A stretch of 18,445 bases of DNA from JAWXCB01 sp034440455 (lineage in GTDB: Bacteria > Bacteroidota > Bacteroidia > Chitinophagales > CAIOSU01): the NCBI GenBank assembly GCA_034440455.1, contig JAWXCB010000119.1:1-18445 (forward strand), in the 5' to 3' direction. This document shows positions 6,215-13,260 of this stretch, in pieces. How positions within the stretch are numbered: position 1 is the first letter of the stretch; each line of letters begins with the position of its first letter. Both the position numbers and the translations under genes were made by a program. The notes under the pieces were generated by a model. The model ran no database searches, was not told the origin of the DNA, and saw nothing but the letters and a program-made list of their open reading frames with translations.

Positions 6215-7443
6215 TGGAATTACAATCATTAAAAAACCGCTTCGGAATCATCGGCACCTCGCAGTCATTGGATAATGCGCTGAGCATTGCAGTGCGTGTG
6301 GCTCCGACAAACCTTACGGTGCTTATCACGGGCGAGAGCGGGGTAGGGAAGGAAATTTTTTCGCAAATCATTCATCAACTCAGTCCGCGAAAGCACGAGC
6401 CGTTTATCGCGGTGAACTGTGGCGCGATTCCCGAAGGCACGATTGATTCGGAATTGTTCGGGCATGAAAAAGGCTCGTTCACCGGTGCGCATGAAGCGCG
6501 CAAAGGATATTTTGAAACCGTAAAAGGCGGAACGATTTTCTTGGATGAAATAGGGGAGATGCCCATTGGAACGCAGGCGCGGCTGCTGCGCGTACTGGAA
6601 GCGGGCGAATATATCCGCGTGGGTTCTTCAAAAGTGCAAAAGACGGATGTGCGCGTGATTGCCGCCACCAACATTGACCTTACGGAGTTTGTAAAAAAAG
6701 GAAAATTCAGGGAAGACCTTTATTACCGGTTGAATACCGTGCCGATTAAAGTGGCTCCGCTGCGCGAAAGGAAGGATGATATTTATGTGCTGTTCAGAAA
6801 GTTTGCGATTGATTTTGCAGAGCGTTACAAAACAACGCCTGTATCGCTTGATGATGAAGCGCGTCATTTGCTGATGAACTATACGTGGCCCGGAAATATC
6901 CGCGAATTGAAAAATGTTGCCGAGCAGCTTTCTGTGCTGGCAAAAGAGAAGTTGGTTACTGCGAATGATTTGAAACACCACTTCTCCGAAGTAACGCGCA
7001 CTTCATTGCCTGCCGTTGTGAATGGCAAGATGGATGGTGATTTTTCAGAACGCGATATTCTTTACAAACTCTTCTTCGACCTGAAGAAAGACCTCACTGA
7101 TTTGAAGAAATTCATCTTCGACATTGCTTCCCGCCAAAATCTGGATATTTCAAAATTTCCGGCAGAGAACAATTACGTTCTTGATAATCCGACTATGACA
7201 GTTGGCGGAGAGATGAATCATTACGAACCCGAAAAGCCCGTTATTCTCGAACGCAATACCGAAGTATTTCATCCGCATGTAGAAGTGGAGGAGGAGTCGC
7301 TTTCCATTGCCGACAAGGAAAAAGAATTGATTTTGAAAGCGTTGAAGAAGCATAAGAACAGGCGGAGAAATGCTGCGAGCGATTTAGGCATTTCGGAACG
7401 CACGCTTTACAGGAAGATTAAGGAATACAATATACCGGAATGA
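6214..7443 (+). CDS. Sigma-54-dependent transcriptional activator without receiver domain
   Basis: This 409-residue protein is an AAA+ enhancer-binding protein. Walker A is GESGVGKE (40-47), the sigma-54 contact loop is GSFTGA (87-92, in place of GAFTGA), Walker B is GGTIFLDEIGE (105-115), an arginine-finger region is REDLYYRLN (166-174), and WPGNIREL (225-232) is present. A Fis-type helix-turn-helix closes the protein (about 369-409, with NAASDLGISERTLYRKIKEY). No receiver or sensor domain precedes the AAA+ module, so activity is probably set by abundance or a partner. The start is TTG at 6214; the next Met is residue 116, and the N-terminal NRFGIIG fits the family. It overlaps lptE by four bases (ATGA), so the regulator leads an lptE-secG operon. 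Its targets cannot be read from the sequence. Confidence 0.93.
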   Translation: MELQSLKNRFGIIGTSQSLDNALSIAVRVAPTNLTVLITGESGVGKEIFSQIIHQLSPRKHEPFIAVNCGAIPEGTIDSELFGHEKGSFTGAHEARKGYFETVKGGTIFLDEIGEMPIGTQARLLRVLEAGEYIRVGSSKVQKTDVRVIAATNIDLTEFVKKGKFREDLYYRLNTVPIKVAPLRERKDDIYVLFRKFAIDFAERYKTTPVSLDDEARHLLMNYTWPGNIRELKNVAEQLSVLAKEKLVTANDLKHHFSEVTRTSLPAVVNGKMDGDFSERDILYKLFFDLKKDLTDLKKFIFDIASRQNLDISKFPAENNYVLDNPTMTVGGEMNHYEPEKPVILERNTEVFHPHVEVEEESLSIADKEKELILKALKKHKNRRRNAASDLGISERTLYRKIKEYNIPE

Positions 7444-7979
7444 GGAGCAGTCGTCAGTTGTCAGTCGTCAGTCGTCAGTTGTTTGTGTTGGCTATGCTGT
7501 CGTCTGTGGTCTGTGGACTGTTGTCTTCCTGCAAAGTTTACTCGTTTACGGGCGCTTCTATTTCACCTGATATTAAATCTGTTACCATTCAGAATTTTAC
7601 CAATCAATCTGAAAATGGAAACACGGCTGTGAATCAAAATCTTACGGATTTGCTCAAGAATAAATTTCTTTCGGAAACAAACCTCAGCCTTGCTAATTCA
7701 GGCGGAGATTTAGAATTCAGCGGAGCAGTAACCGGCTATGCTATCAGGGGGCAGGCGCCCACTGCAAACGAAACAACCGCGCTCAACAGGCTTACAATTA
7801 TCGTGAAGGCGGATTATCTGAACAACGTAAACGAAAAAGAGAATTGGTCGCAGGCGTTCACGCGCTATGCTGATTATGAAAGCACACAAAATCTTGCAGA
7901 TGTGGAGCGGCAGTTGGTGAATGAAATTAACACGCAGATTGCCGAAGATATTTTCAATAAAGCATTCGTTAATTGGTAA
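7440..7979 (+). CDS. lptE: LptE-family LPS-assembly lipoprotein
   Basis: LptE plugs the outer-membrane LptD barrel and helps insert LPS. This 179-residue product has a lipoprotein signal peptide with lipobox LLSSC (Cys31). The mature protein opens KVYSFTGASISPDIKSV, the hallmark of the Bacteroidota LptE family, and continues with NSGGDLEFSG, ALNRLTI and a C-terminal EDIFNKAFVNW. The ATG overlaps the upstream TGA, indicating coupling. The unusual part is the signal sequence: bases 7450-7526 are an 11-unit 7-bp repeat array. As 7 is prime to 3, three units give seven codons, and the peptide repeats as SRQLSVV / SRQLFVL. The signal still works on paper: basic start, hydrophobic core, lipobox. 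Confidence 0.92.
   Translation: MRSSRQLSVVSRQLFVLAMLSSVVCGLLSSCKVYSFTGASISPDIKSVTIQNFTNQSENGNTAVNQNLTDLLKNKFLSETNLSLANSGGDLEFSGAVTGYAIRGQAPTANETTALNRLTIIVKADYLNNVNEKENWSQAFTRYADYESTQNLADVERQLVNEINTQIAEDIFNKAFVNW
7450..7526 (+). repeat. Heptanucleotide array encoding most of the LptE signal peptide
   Basis: Eleven 7-bp steps keep one phase. GTCGTCA, GTTGTCA, GTCGTCA, GTCGTCA and GTTGTTT (7450-7484) are followed by two degenerate units, and then GTCGTCT, GTGGTCT, GTGGACT and GTTGTCT (7499-7526). The array ends four bases before the lipobox cysteine codon. Confidence 0.85.
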
Positions 7980-7982
7980 ACC

Positions 7983-9095
7983 ATGAACGCTTTCGCTTTT
8001 TCTGAATTGGTGAAAAATCCGGGGTTGCTCAGGAATTATTCTTTGAGCGAACTGCAAAAACTTGCGCAGCGACATCCTTATTCTTCCGTTGTCTATTCAA
8101 TGGTTGCGTTGAAAGCGCATTTTGATGATGACGGCAACTACGAGCATTATTTAAATCAGGCTGCAATCCGCATTCCCGATAGAAAGAAGTTGTATCAACT
8201 GATTCATTCTGATTATGAGGTTACAGAACCAATAACCGAAGTGTTGGAGAAGCCATTGACCTTTGATGAGGACTTTGAATCCGTGCTTCCTGAAAAAGAA
8301 ACTGTTGAGGTTGAGGATAAAGCAGCAGAATCGGTTCCTTTTGTTGAAGAAGAAATATCCATTGAGGACGAGAGGATTGAAGATGAAAGGGAAATTGAAA
8401 AAGAAGAAATTGTAATCGAGCAGAATACAAAGGAAGTTGTTCCCCCCGCTCAGGAAGAAGCTCTTGCGCAAGAGGAAGTGAAGGTTGAAGAAGTTCCCCT
8501 CATTCCTCCCCAGGAAGAAATTCCTGTTGAACAAGACTCCACCCCCAACACTCCACCCCCAACACTCACGCCTCCACCCTCTATTGATCTTCCTGGTAGT
8601 GATGAAGTACTCGATGCGCTTACAGCCTTGAAAGGTTCTCAGAAAAAAATTGAAGAGGAAAGGAAAGAAGCCCTCATTGAAAAGATTAACGAAGTCATTT
8701 TGCCCGAAAAGAAAACAGAACCAGCGAATGACGCTCATTCTTTCTCCGAATGGCTTTCTTTATTGACCAAAGGCGCGAAAGCAGAGGAGAAGCCGCAGTC
8801 AAAGGCTGAAGAAAAGCCGTTGCCCGTTGATCCGCTCTTTACCGAATCGCTTGAATTGGAGTCAGCCCCCGTGCTGACAGATGAAGAAAAGGAGATTGAC
8901 GAAATCCTTATCAATAAACAGGCAAAAGCCAGCCTTACTCAGGATGATGAACTCGTTACAGAAACGCTTGCAAAGATTTACGAGATTCAAAAAAAGTTTG
9001 ATAAAGCTGTCAAAGCCTATCAAATACTTAGTTTGAAATTTCCGGATAAAAGAGCGTACTTTGCCGACAAAATTGAAAAGCTAAAAAATAAATAA
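7983..9095 (+). CDS. Acidic, proline-rich protein with TPR-like C-terminus, unknown function
   Basis: This 370-residue protein has no signal peptide or membrane helix. It has three parts. An N-terminal helical section (1-85) includes LQKLAQRHPYSSVVYSMVAL. A long low-complexity middle (about 85-205) is very rich in Glu, Val and Pro. A C-terminal helical pair (about 315-370, ETLAKIYEIQKKFDKAVKAY then FPDKRAYFADKI) looks like a tetratricopeptide repeat. The ATG is four bases after the lptE stop, and secG follows six bases downstream. This position suggests an accessory role in envelope assembly or export, but that is inference. Within the middle region a 14-bp unit is repeated in tandem (8536-8563), encoding a Pro/Thr-rich stretch. 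Confidence 0.8.
   Translation: MNAFAFSELVKNPGLLRNYSLSELQKLAQRHPYSSVVYSMVALKAHFDDDGNYEHYLNQAAIRIPDRKKLYQLIHSDYEVTEPITEVLEKPLTFDEDFESVLPEKETVEVEDKAAESVPFVEEEISIEDERIEDEREIEKEEIVIEQNTKEVVPPAQEEALAQEEVKVEEVPLIPPQEEIPVEQDSTPNTPPPTLTPPPSIDLPGSDEVLDALTALKGSQKKIEEERKEALIEKINEVILPEKKTEPANDAHSFSEWLSLLTKGAKAEEKPQSKAEEKPLPVDPLFTESLELESAPVLTDEEKEIDEILINKQAKASLTQDDELVTETLAKIYEIQKKFDKAVKAYQILSLKFPDKRAYFADKIEKLKNK
8536..8563 (+). repeat. Tandem 14-bp repeat in the proline-rich linker
   Basis: ACTCCACCCCCAAC occurs twice in succession, with a degenerate continuation to about 8580. Since 14 is not a multiple of 3, each copy is read in a different frame, yet both give Pro/Thr-rich peptide. Confidence 0.8.
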
Positions 9096-9101
9096 TTCGC
9101 C

Positions 9102-9455
9102 ATGTACGTAGCCATCACAGTTCTTATCATTCTCGTTTGCCTTGTATTGATTCTTGCCGTATTGGTTCAAAATCCCAAAGGGGGCGGTTTGAGCGCTTCT
9201 TTCGGTGGAATGGGCAATCAGGTAATGGGTGCGCAAAAAGCCTCAGATTTCATTGAAAAAACTACCTGGATTCTTGCAGTAAGCCTTATTGTGTTGAGCA
9301 TTTTATCTGGCGTTGCAATGCCAAAGAAAGGCGAAACAGCCGACCGTAAAACCGAGTTGGAAAAAAGCCTCATGACTCCCGGTGTTCCTGCTGAACAGAC
9401 ACCTAACACCGTTCCGATGCCGGAAGAACCGAACACTGCACCGGTTAATCCCTAA
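9102..9455 (+). CDS. secG: Preprotein translocase subunit SecG
   Basis: SecG is the small accessory subunit of SecYEG in the inner membrane. This 117-residue protein has the expected two helices (about 3-22 and 53-73) joined by the conserved loop VQNPKGGGLSASFGG (22-36), followed by GNQVMGAQKASDFIEKTTW. A polar proline/glutamate-rich tail (about 75-117) extends past the usual core, which is common in Bacteroidota. It ends the regulator-lptE-hypothetical-secG cluster and is convergent with the GH31 gene; the 23-bp gap shows no convincing terminator. Confidence 0.95.
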   Translation: MYVAITVLIILVCLVLILAVLVQNPKGGGLSASFGGMGNQVMGAQKASDFIEKTTWILAVSLIVLSILSGVAMPKKGETADRKTELEKSLMTPGVPAEQTPNTVPMPEEPNTAPVNP

Positions 9456-9478
9456 TTTGGTTTCTCTGCTGAAAGCAA

Positions 9479-11116
9479 TTACCGGATAATTATTTTCCCC
9501 GTTAAATCACTCTTTGAGCCGTGCGCGGGAATTGTGTAGTGGTAAACTCCGCTTTCCAATCCCTTCACAGAAATTTTCGTTTCTTTCTGCGTGAGTTTCG
9601 TTTGCAATACATTTTTGCCCTGCGCATCAAACAGCCTGAACTCATATTCTTCGCCAACTTCAAACATTAAACCTGAAACTACAAACTCGCCTGACACAGG
9701 ATTCGGATACACGCGCACAGGATTCTTTGGATTATTGAATGCTTCTTCCACGCCTGTCGGCACATTCAACACGCTCTCCAAAGTAGCTATCAGTGGGGAA
9801 GTGGATTTCAGGAAAACAGGATACTCTACCAATGGAACTGTTAAAGTTGTCGTTGCGCCACCCTGATAAACCTGCGTGGTATCAAACAAATAAACCCACG
9901 TATCACTGCCAGCCGGAAACGTAACATCAATATTATTTGATGCGCTCAGTATTGGCGTTACAAAAATGTCGGTTCCCAGCATGAAAGGGTATTCATCGTC
10001 ATTGAAAAATTGCATTATCGAACGGTTTGCCGCAAACAGCGAATCGCCCTGCTCCATGAAGTAGGGAATCAGTGCATGATGCAGCTTTGCAAAGGTGCGG
10101 TAGATGTCATCCGTTTCCTGGTCAAACATCCACGGGCGATGTTCACCGCCACCACCATTTTCCATCAGCGGGCTGAAAGCGCCTAATTGCGCCCAGCGCA
10201 GAAACACGCCTTTCTCCCTTCCGCCCGGAATAGGTTCTTCGCGGTAGCCCCCGATGTCTGAACCGAAAACGAGATAGTTATTAACGCCTGATAGGTACAT
10301 ATTCAACAGTGCATTCTTCAATCCGTCAAATGTCGCATCCTGGTCGCCCACCCAGCAGGCAAAGCAGATGTCAACCGGAGTAAACGCCACAAGTTCAGGG
10401 TCGGTGAGAAAAGCAATGCCGTAGTTGTCAATAGGGCGCGACATGTTCACGCGGTTGTTTCCAAGTTGCTGGCGCGTGTAGTCATGAAACAGCCTGTAGT
10501 AGGCGTGTGAATATTCAGTGCGGCTCACGGTGCGCCCCGCTCCGGGCGAATAAGTTGCGCCAAGCAAAATGGAATAATCCGTGCCGTCACATTTCCATCC
10601 GTCAATGCCCAGACTAAGGGTTTTGTCCATCAGCGATTTCCACCAAGCCACCGCATCGAGGTTAAAGAAATCAATCATGCTGCCGTCACCCTTCCACCAT
10701 TCCACCACTGCCGAGCCGCTACCCGCATTTGCTTTCATGAAATAGCCCATAGAATCGCCATAGTTCCAAAGGTCAACCACATCAATGTTGATTGCCGTAG
10801 TTGTCCACACCAACACCTTCACGTCTTTTGAATGAAAGTAATCAACCATCGCCTGCGCGTCTGGATAAAGCGCAGTGTCCCAGTCGAAAGTATTGTATCC
10901 CGTTTCCCACGGGCTGTCAATGATGATGGCGCCCACGGGAATATCATGCGCGATGTAATCATCCACAAGTTGAATGGCGCTTTGCTGCGTGCTTTCATCT
11001 TCCCACACCCAATGGTGAAACACCCATTCGGGCCACGGAGTGGTTTGGCTCATTAATAAATTATTGCTCGCGCTCAAAAAAGAGCATACCATAAATAAAA
11101 AAATTGTTCTCAGCAT
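9479..11116 (-). CDS. Secreted GH31-like glycosidase with type IX sorting domain
   Basis: This 545-residue protein starts with a signal peptide (about 1-23) and holds a GH31 (beta/alpha)8 barrel. The likely nucleophile is D177 in GWKCDGTDY and the likely acid/base is D258 in CWVGDQDAT. GSDIGGY (285-291) and RWAQLGAFSPLMENG (307-321) are family hallmarks. A short beta domain follows (about 375-440). A C-terminal T9SS sorting domain starts at VYPNPVSGEF (469-478) and ends GKIIIR, so the enzyme is exported across the outer membrane and probably surface-anchored or released. GH31 members hydrolyse alpha-glucosides, alpha-xylosides or related sugars; the substrate here is not readable. The usual N-terminal beta-sandwich is missing: the barrel begins right after the signal peptide. 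Confidence 0.9.
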   Translation of the reverse strand: MLRTIFLFMVCSFLSASNNLLMSQTTPWPEWVFHHWVWEDESTQQSAIQLVDDYIAHDIPVGAIIIDSPWETGYNTFDWDTALYPDAQAMVDYFHSKDVKVLVWTTTAINIDVVDLWNYGDSMGYFMKANAGSGSAVVEWWKGDGSMIDFFNLDAVAWWKSLMDKTLSLGIDGWKCDGTDYSILLGATYSPGAGRTVSRTEYSHAYYRLFHDYTRQQLGNNRVNMSRPIDNYGIAFLTDPELVAFTPVDICFACWVGDQDATFDGLKNALLNMYLSGVNNYLVFGSDIGGYREEPIPGGREKGVFLRWAQLGAFSPLMENGGGGEHRPWMFDQETDDIYRTFAKLHHALIPYFMEQGDSLFAANRSIMQFFNDDEYPFMLGTDIFVTPILSASNNIDVTFPAGSDTWVYLFDTTQVYQGGATTTLTVPLVEYPVFLKSTSPLIATLESVLNVPTGVEEAFNNPKNPVRVYPNPVSGEFVVSGLMFEVGEEYEFRLFDAQGKNVLQTKLTQKETKISVKGLESGVYHYTIPAHGSKSDLTGKIIIR

Positions 11117-11137
11117 GGAAGGCGGGGTTTTGAAAGT

Positions 11138-11169
11138 CTAAATTATACATTTCATGTTTGAGGCACAAA
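11138..11169 (-). promoter_or_regulatory. Bacteroidota-type promoter for the GH31 gene
   Basis: On the minus strand TTTG (11166-11169) is followed, after 20 bases, by TAATTTAG (11138-11145), one base from TAnnTTTG. It lies 21 bases before the ATG. The other secreted enzyme in the window (14856-17462) has an almost identical pair with the same spacing. Confidence 0.55.
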
Positions 11170-11394
11170 CGCGCAATCAAGCGTTTATGAAGAAGGTGGC
11201 GCGTACTTACATCCTTTCATTTCCGCTTTCTTTTGAAGCGCCTATTTTAGAAGTGCAGCATGGTCCATATACAAAAAAGGGAAAAGGCATTCAACAGCAA
11301 AAATGATTTTCATAAGCACTTGAACCTGAATGGTTCAAAACAAAATGCAACTTGCGCAAAAGCTGCTTTAAGATACGCGAGGCAAAAAGAATTT
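11170..11394. other. Intergenic stretch without a clear gene
   Basis: There is only a 39-codon ATG frame on the plus strand (11187-11306) that I do not recognise and would not call a gene. No strong repeat or hairpin was seen. Confidence 0.4.
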
Positions 11395-12168
11395 CTACTG
11401 CCATAAATTTTTCTTCATCCAGGCTTTTGCTTCTTCGAGGCGCGCCTGATAGTCATTGTACATTTGTTTGCCCCCGAGGAAAATCACTGTGCGTGATTCC
11501 AGCAATGAAGTATAAAGCAGATTGAGCGATGCCATGCATATTCAGGTGCAGATGAGAAGGCAATACGTCCATTCAAGCACGGTGATTGCCCACACCGCAG
11601 GGCGCGTAAAATGAGCAGGGTCATTGTTCATTTGAAACATCAAATCTTTGGGCCACAGCAGCGCAACAAAATAACAGGCGGCAATGATTATGCCGTGTAA
11701 AACAAGCACAGGATGCAGGCGTTTTTTTTCATCGCGCCAAATGGCAAAGGCAAAAAACGCAACCGACAGCATCGCGCCTGCAAAAAAGAGAGACGCTACA
11801 AGGATGTGCTATAGCCAGTCGGCAGCGGTGAAATAGCCAACGGCAGAAAAATTGACTGTGGCAATGATGCCCGTAACAATGCCTGCGCGGGCTGAAAGCC
11901 CATTGCCCAAATAGTGCCCCAGCCCGATTACGAAAATCATCAGTAGAAACCCGGCAACATTCAGGTTTCTGTTGAAAACATGCGCCATGGCGGTGGCGGT
12001 GTCCAATCCTAATTCAGAAATAAAATGGTTTTCGGGAGAATAGACTCCGCTGCCGGTGTAATGCGTGGCAGCTTCGTAAATGCCGCCACCAACAATGATG
12101 CATCCTGCAATTCCGGCAACAGGCGGAAGGAGATTGATGAGTTTATTGGGTTGAAAATTAAATTGCAT
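11395..12168 (-). pseudogene. DUF998-like membrane protein broken by two in-frame stops
   Basis: One reading frame runs for 257 codon positions from ATG at 12168 to TAG at 11395, interrupted by TAG at 11809-11811 (codon 120) and TGA at 11542-11544 (codon 209). Read through, it gives a multi-helix membrane protein. Helices are near 14-31, 65-85, 95-115, 121-141, 150-170 and 190-215, and YSPENHFISELG (43-54) is a motif seen in DUF998-type proteins. The second stop falls within a hydrophobic stretch that continues on its other side (CLLICT then ICMASLNLLY), so the tail to 11395 probably belonged to the gene. A Trp codon (TGG) at the second site would restore it. The function of the family is not established to my knowledge. 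Confidence 0.7.
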
Positions 12169-12200
12169 GAACTGCCAATGTTAAGGAGATGTTTTTCAAT

Positions 12201-12355
12201 AGACTTCTTCGGAAAATACTCTTTGACTAAAGGGTAACGCGCTCTTTTGCTCCGCCTCACCCCCGCCCCCTCTCCATTTGGAGCGGGGAGTCCCAACTGC
12301 ATCATAAACAAAAGAGGCTTTCTCTAAATGAGAATTACATTTTCCGAAGAGGTCT
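12201..12355. mobile_element. MITE-like 155-bp element with 17-bp terminal inverted repeats
   Basis: The left end AGACTTCTTCGGAAAAT (12201-12217) matches the reverse complement of the right end (12339-12355) at 16 of 17 positions. The trinucleotide AAT flanks both sides (12198-12200 and 12356-12358), a possible target duplication. A second inner pair, CTCTTTTG (12242-12249) and CAAAAGAG (12309-12316), extends the imperfect palindrome. There is no coding capacity, and a GC-rich repeat (12254-12293) lies inside. Confidence 0.6.
12254..12293 (+). repeat. Dispersed GC-rich hairpin repeat, copy 2
   Basis: It starts GCCTCACCCC, contains CTCC-ATTT-GGAG, and ends GGGGAGTCC, like the copy at 6127-6161 but with a changed loop and extra C's. 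It sits inside the MITE-like element. Confidence 0.75.
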
Positions 12356-12497
12356 AATGAACTCTGCGGGTTTTCATGGGATAAGTTCAGGCGCAAGAAA
12401 GGAGCAGTGAAAATGCACTCGCTCAAAAGACAACTTCGCATTTCAGCGTCTGTTTTCAAAATCCGTCCACAAATCAAAAGGTGTCAGGTATGCCTAA

Positions 12498-12611
12498 GCC
12501 GTTCAACTTAAAGGATTTTACGCTGTAAGAGATTATCCGGCAAAACTCAGGTGCATCAAATATTACGATACGGAGAATGAACGTACGCTGACATTTCTGA
12601 CGAATAACTTC
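12498..12611 (+). pseudogene. Fragment of an IS4-type transposase
   Basis: The frame from 12501 to 12611 encodes 37 residues including VQLKGFYAVRDYP, KLRCIKYYD, and TLTFLTNNF. The order GFY...YP..LR.I.YYD.E....L.FLTNNF is characteristic of the region before the last catalytic part of IS4-family transposases. An in-frame TAA lies at 12495-12497, and beyond FLTNNF the sequence no longer resembles a transposase. Both ends are therefore missing. The remnant suggests past insertion-sequence activity in this gene-poor stretch. Confidence 0.7.
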
Positions 12612-12640
12612 ACCCATTATATGCGCGCCATAAACGAAAG

Positions 12641-12689
12641 ACAGGAAACAGAAAACTGTAAACTGGGATTTACTACTTACGACTATTCG
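12641..12689. repeat. Heptanucleotide array overlapping the 3' end of the lipoprotein gene
   Basis: On the plus strand the 7-bp steps are ACAGGAA, ACAGAAA, ACTGTAA, ACTGGGA, TTTACTA, CTTACGA, CTATTCG. The first four are clearly related; the last three are more degenerate and encode the final residues and stop of the minus-strand lipoprotein. Confidence 0.6.
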
Positions 12690-13227
12690 ACATTTTCTCC
12701 TCGTATGCATAATACTTAATCATCTCAACTTCCACGCCCATGTAGCCCGCTTCAGTTTCGCCCACGAGGTTGATTTCAATGGAGCCGGGTTCGCCTTTTT
12801 TATCCTGAAATTCCCAATGATACCAGCCAAGTTCATCTTGCTTGGGGCGACCGTGTTCGCGCTCTAAATAACGCATCAGTTCGTTTACAATCGGGTGGAT
12901 GGCGTTTGAGTCAGAGATGTTGTAGAATGCAATCATCAAATCAAGCTGATTCTTTTTGTTGAAAAAATATTCTACATCGAGTGATTCGCCTTCAGCAATC
13001 GAATCAGCGACAATGTGGTAGCGCATGTTGTCTGGATATTCCAGTTCAGGAGAAATCGCCTCCGCTTGTTTTACGTCTTGTAGAGTTACATCAAAATTCA
13101 ATCCTCTGAACAGGTCCTGCTTGGTTTTCACCATCAGCTTTCCTCGATTGCTCAAGTGCTTGAAATCGTTGCAGGAGGCAAACAGCAACAAGGCAAAGAA
13201 TAAAATGGAGTAAGGGATTTTACGCAT
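12673..13227 (-). CDS. Predicted lipoprotein of unknown function
   Basis: The 184-residue product has a clear lipoprotein signal: basic start, hydrophobic core, lipobox LFASC with Cys19, then Asn-Asp. The mature part is soluble, acidic and mixed alpha/beta, with no family I recognise. It contains the phrases LFRGLNFDVTLQDVKQAE and GWYHWEFQDKKGEPGSIEINL. The start ATG is 33 bases downstream of the nnr stop on the same strand, so the two could be co-transcribed. A TACTTTTA box between them could also be a promoter of its own. The last three codons come from a 7-bp repeat array. Confidence 0.85.
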   Translation of the reverse strand: MRKIPYSILFFALLLFASCNDFKHLSNRGKLMVKTKQDLFRGLNFDVTLQDVKQAEAISPELEYPDNMRYHIVADSIAEGESLDVEYFFNKKNQLDLMIAFYNISDSNAIHPIVNELMRYLEREHGRPKQDELGWYHWEFQDKKGEPGSIEINLVGETEAGYMGVEVEMIKYYAYEEKMSNSRK

Positions 13228-13260
13228 TCCTCAGTTTCGGGGCGGTATAAAAGTAGCAAA

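Noticed and set aside
8151..8738. 195-codon minus-strand frame rich in Phe and Asn opposite the acidic protein gene
   Set aside because: Its composition is the mirror of GAA/GAG-rich coding on the plus strand, so it is an artefact.
11187..11306. 39-codon plus-strand frame between the GH31 and DUF998-like genes
   Set aside because: It is short, not recognised, and has no clear ribosome-binding site; chance is a sufficient explanation.
3543..12168. Reassignment of TAG or TGA as a sense codon, suggested by lone stops in brnT and the DUF998-like gene
   Set aside because: TAG terminates miaB and the phosphoesterase gene, and TGA terminates lptF and the sigma-54 activator, at the expected protein ends. 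The affected genes are dispensable and lie in decayed DNA.
12009..12311. 100-codon minus-strand frame upstream of the DUF998-like pseudogene
   Set aside because: It overlaps the pseudogene in another frame and runs through the MITE-like element, with no family resemblance.
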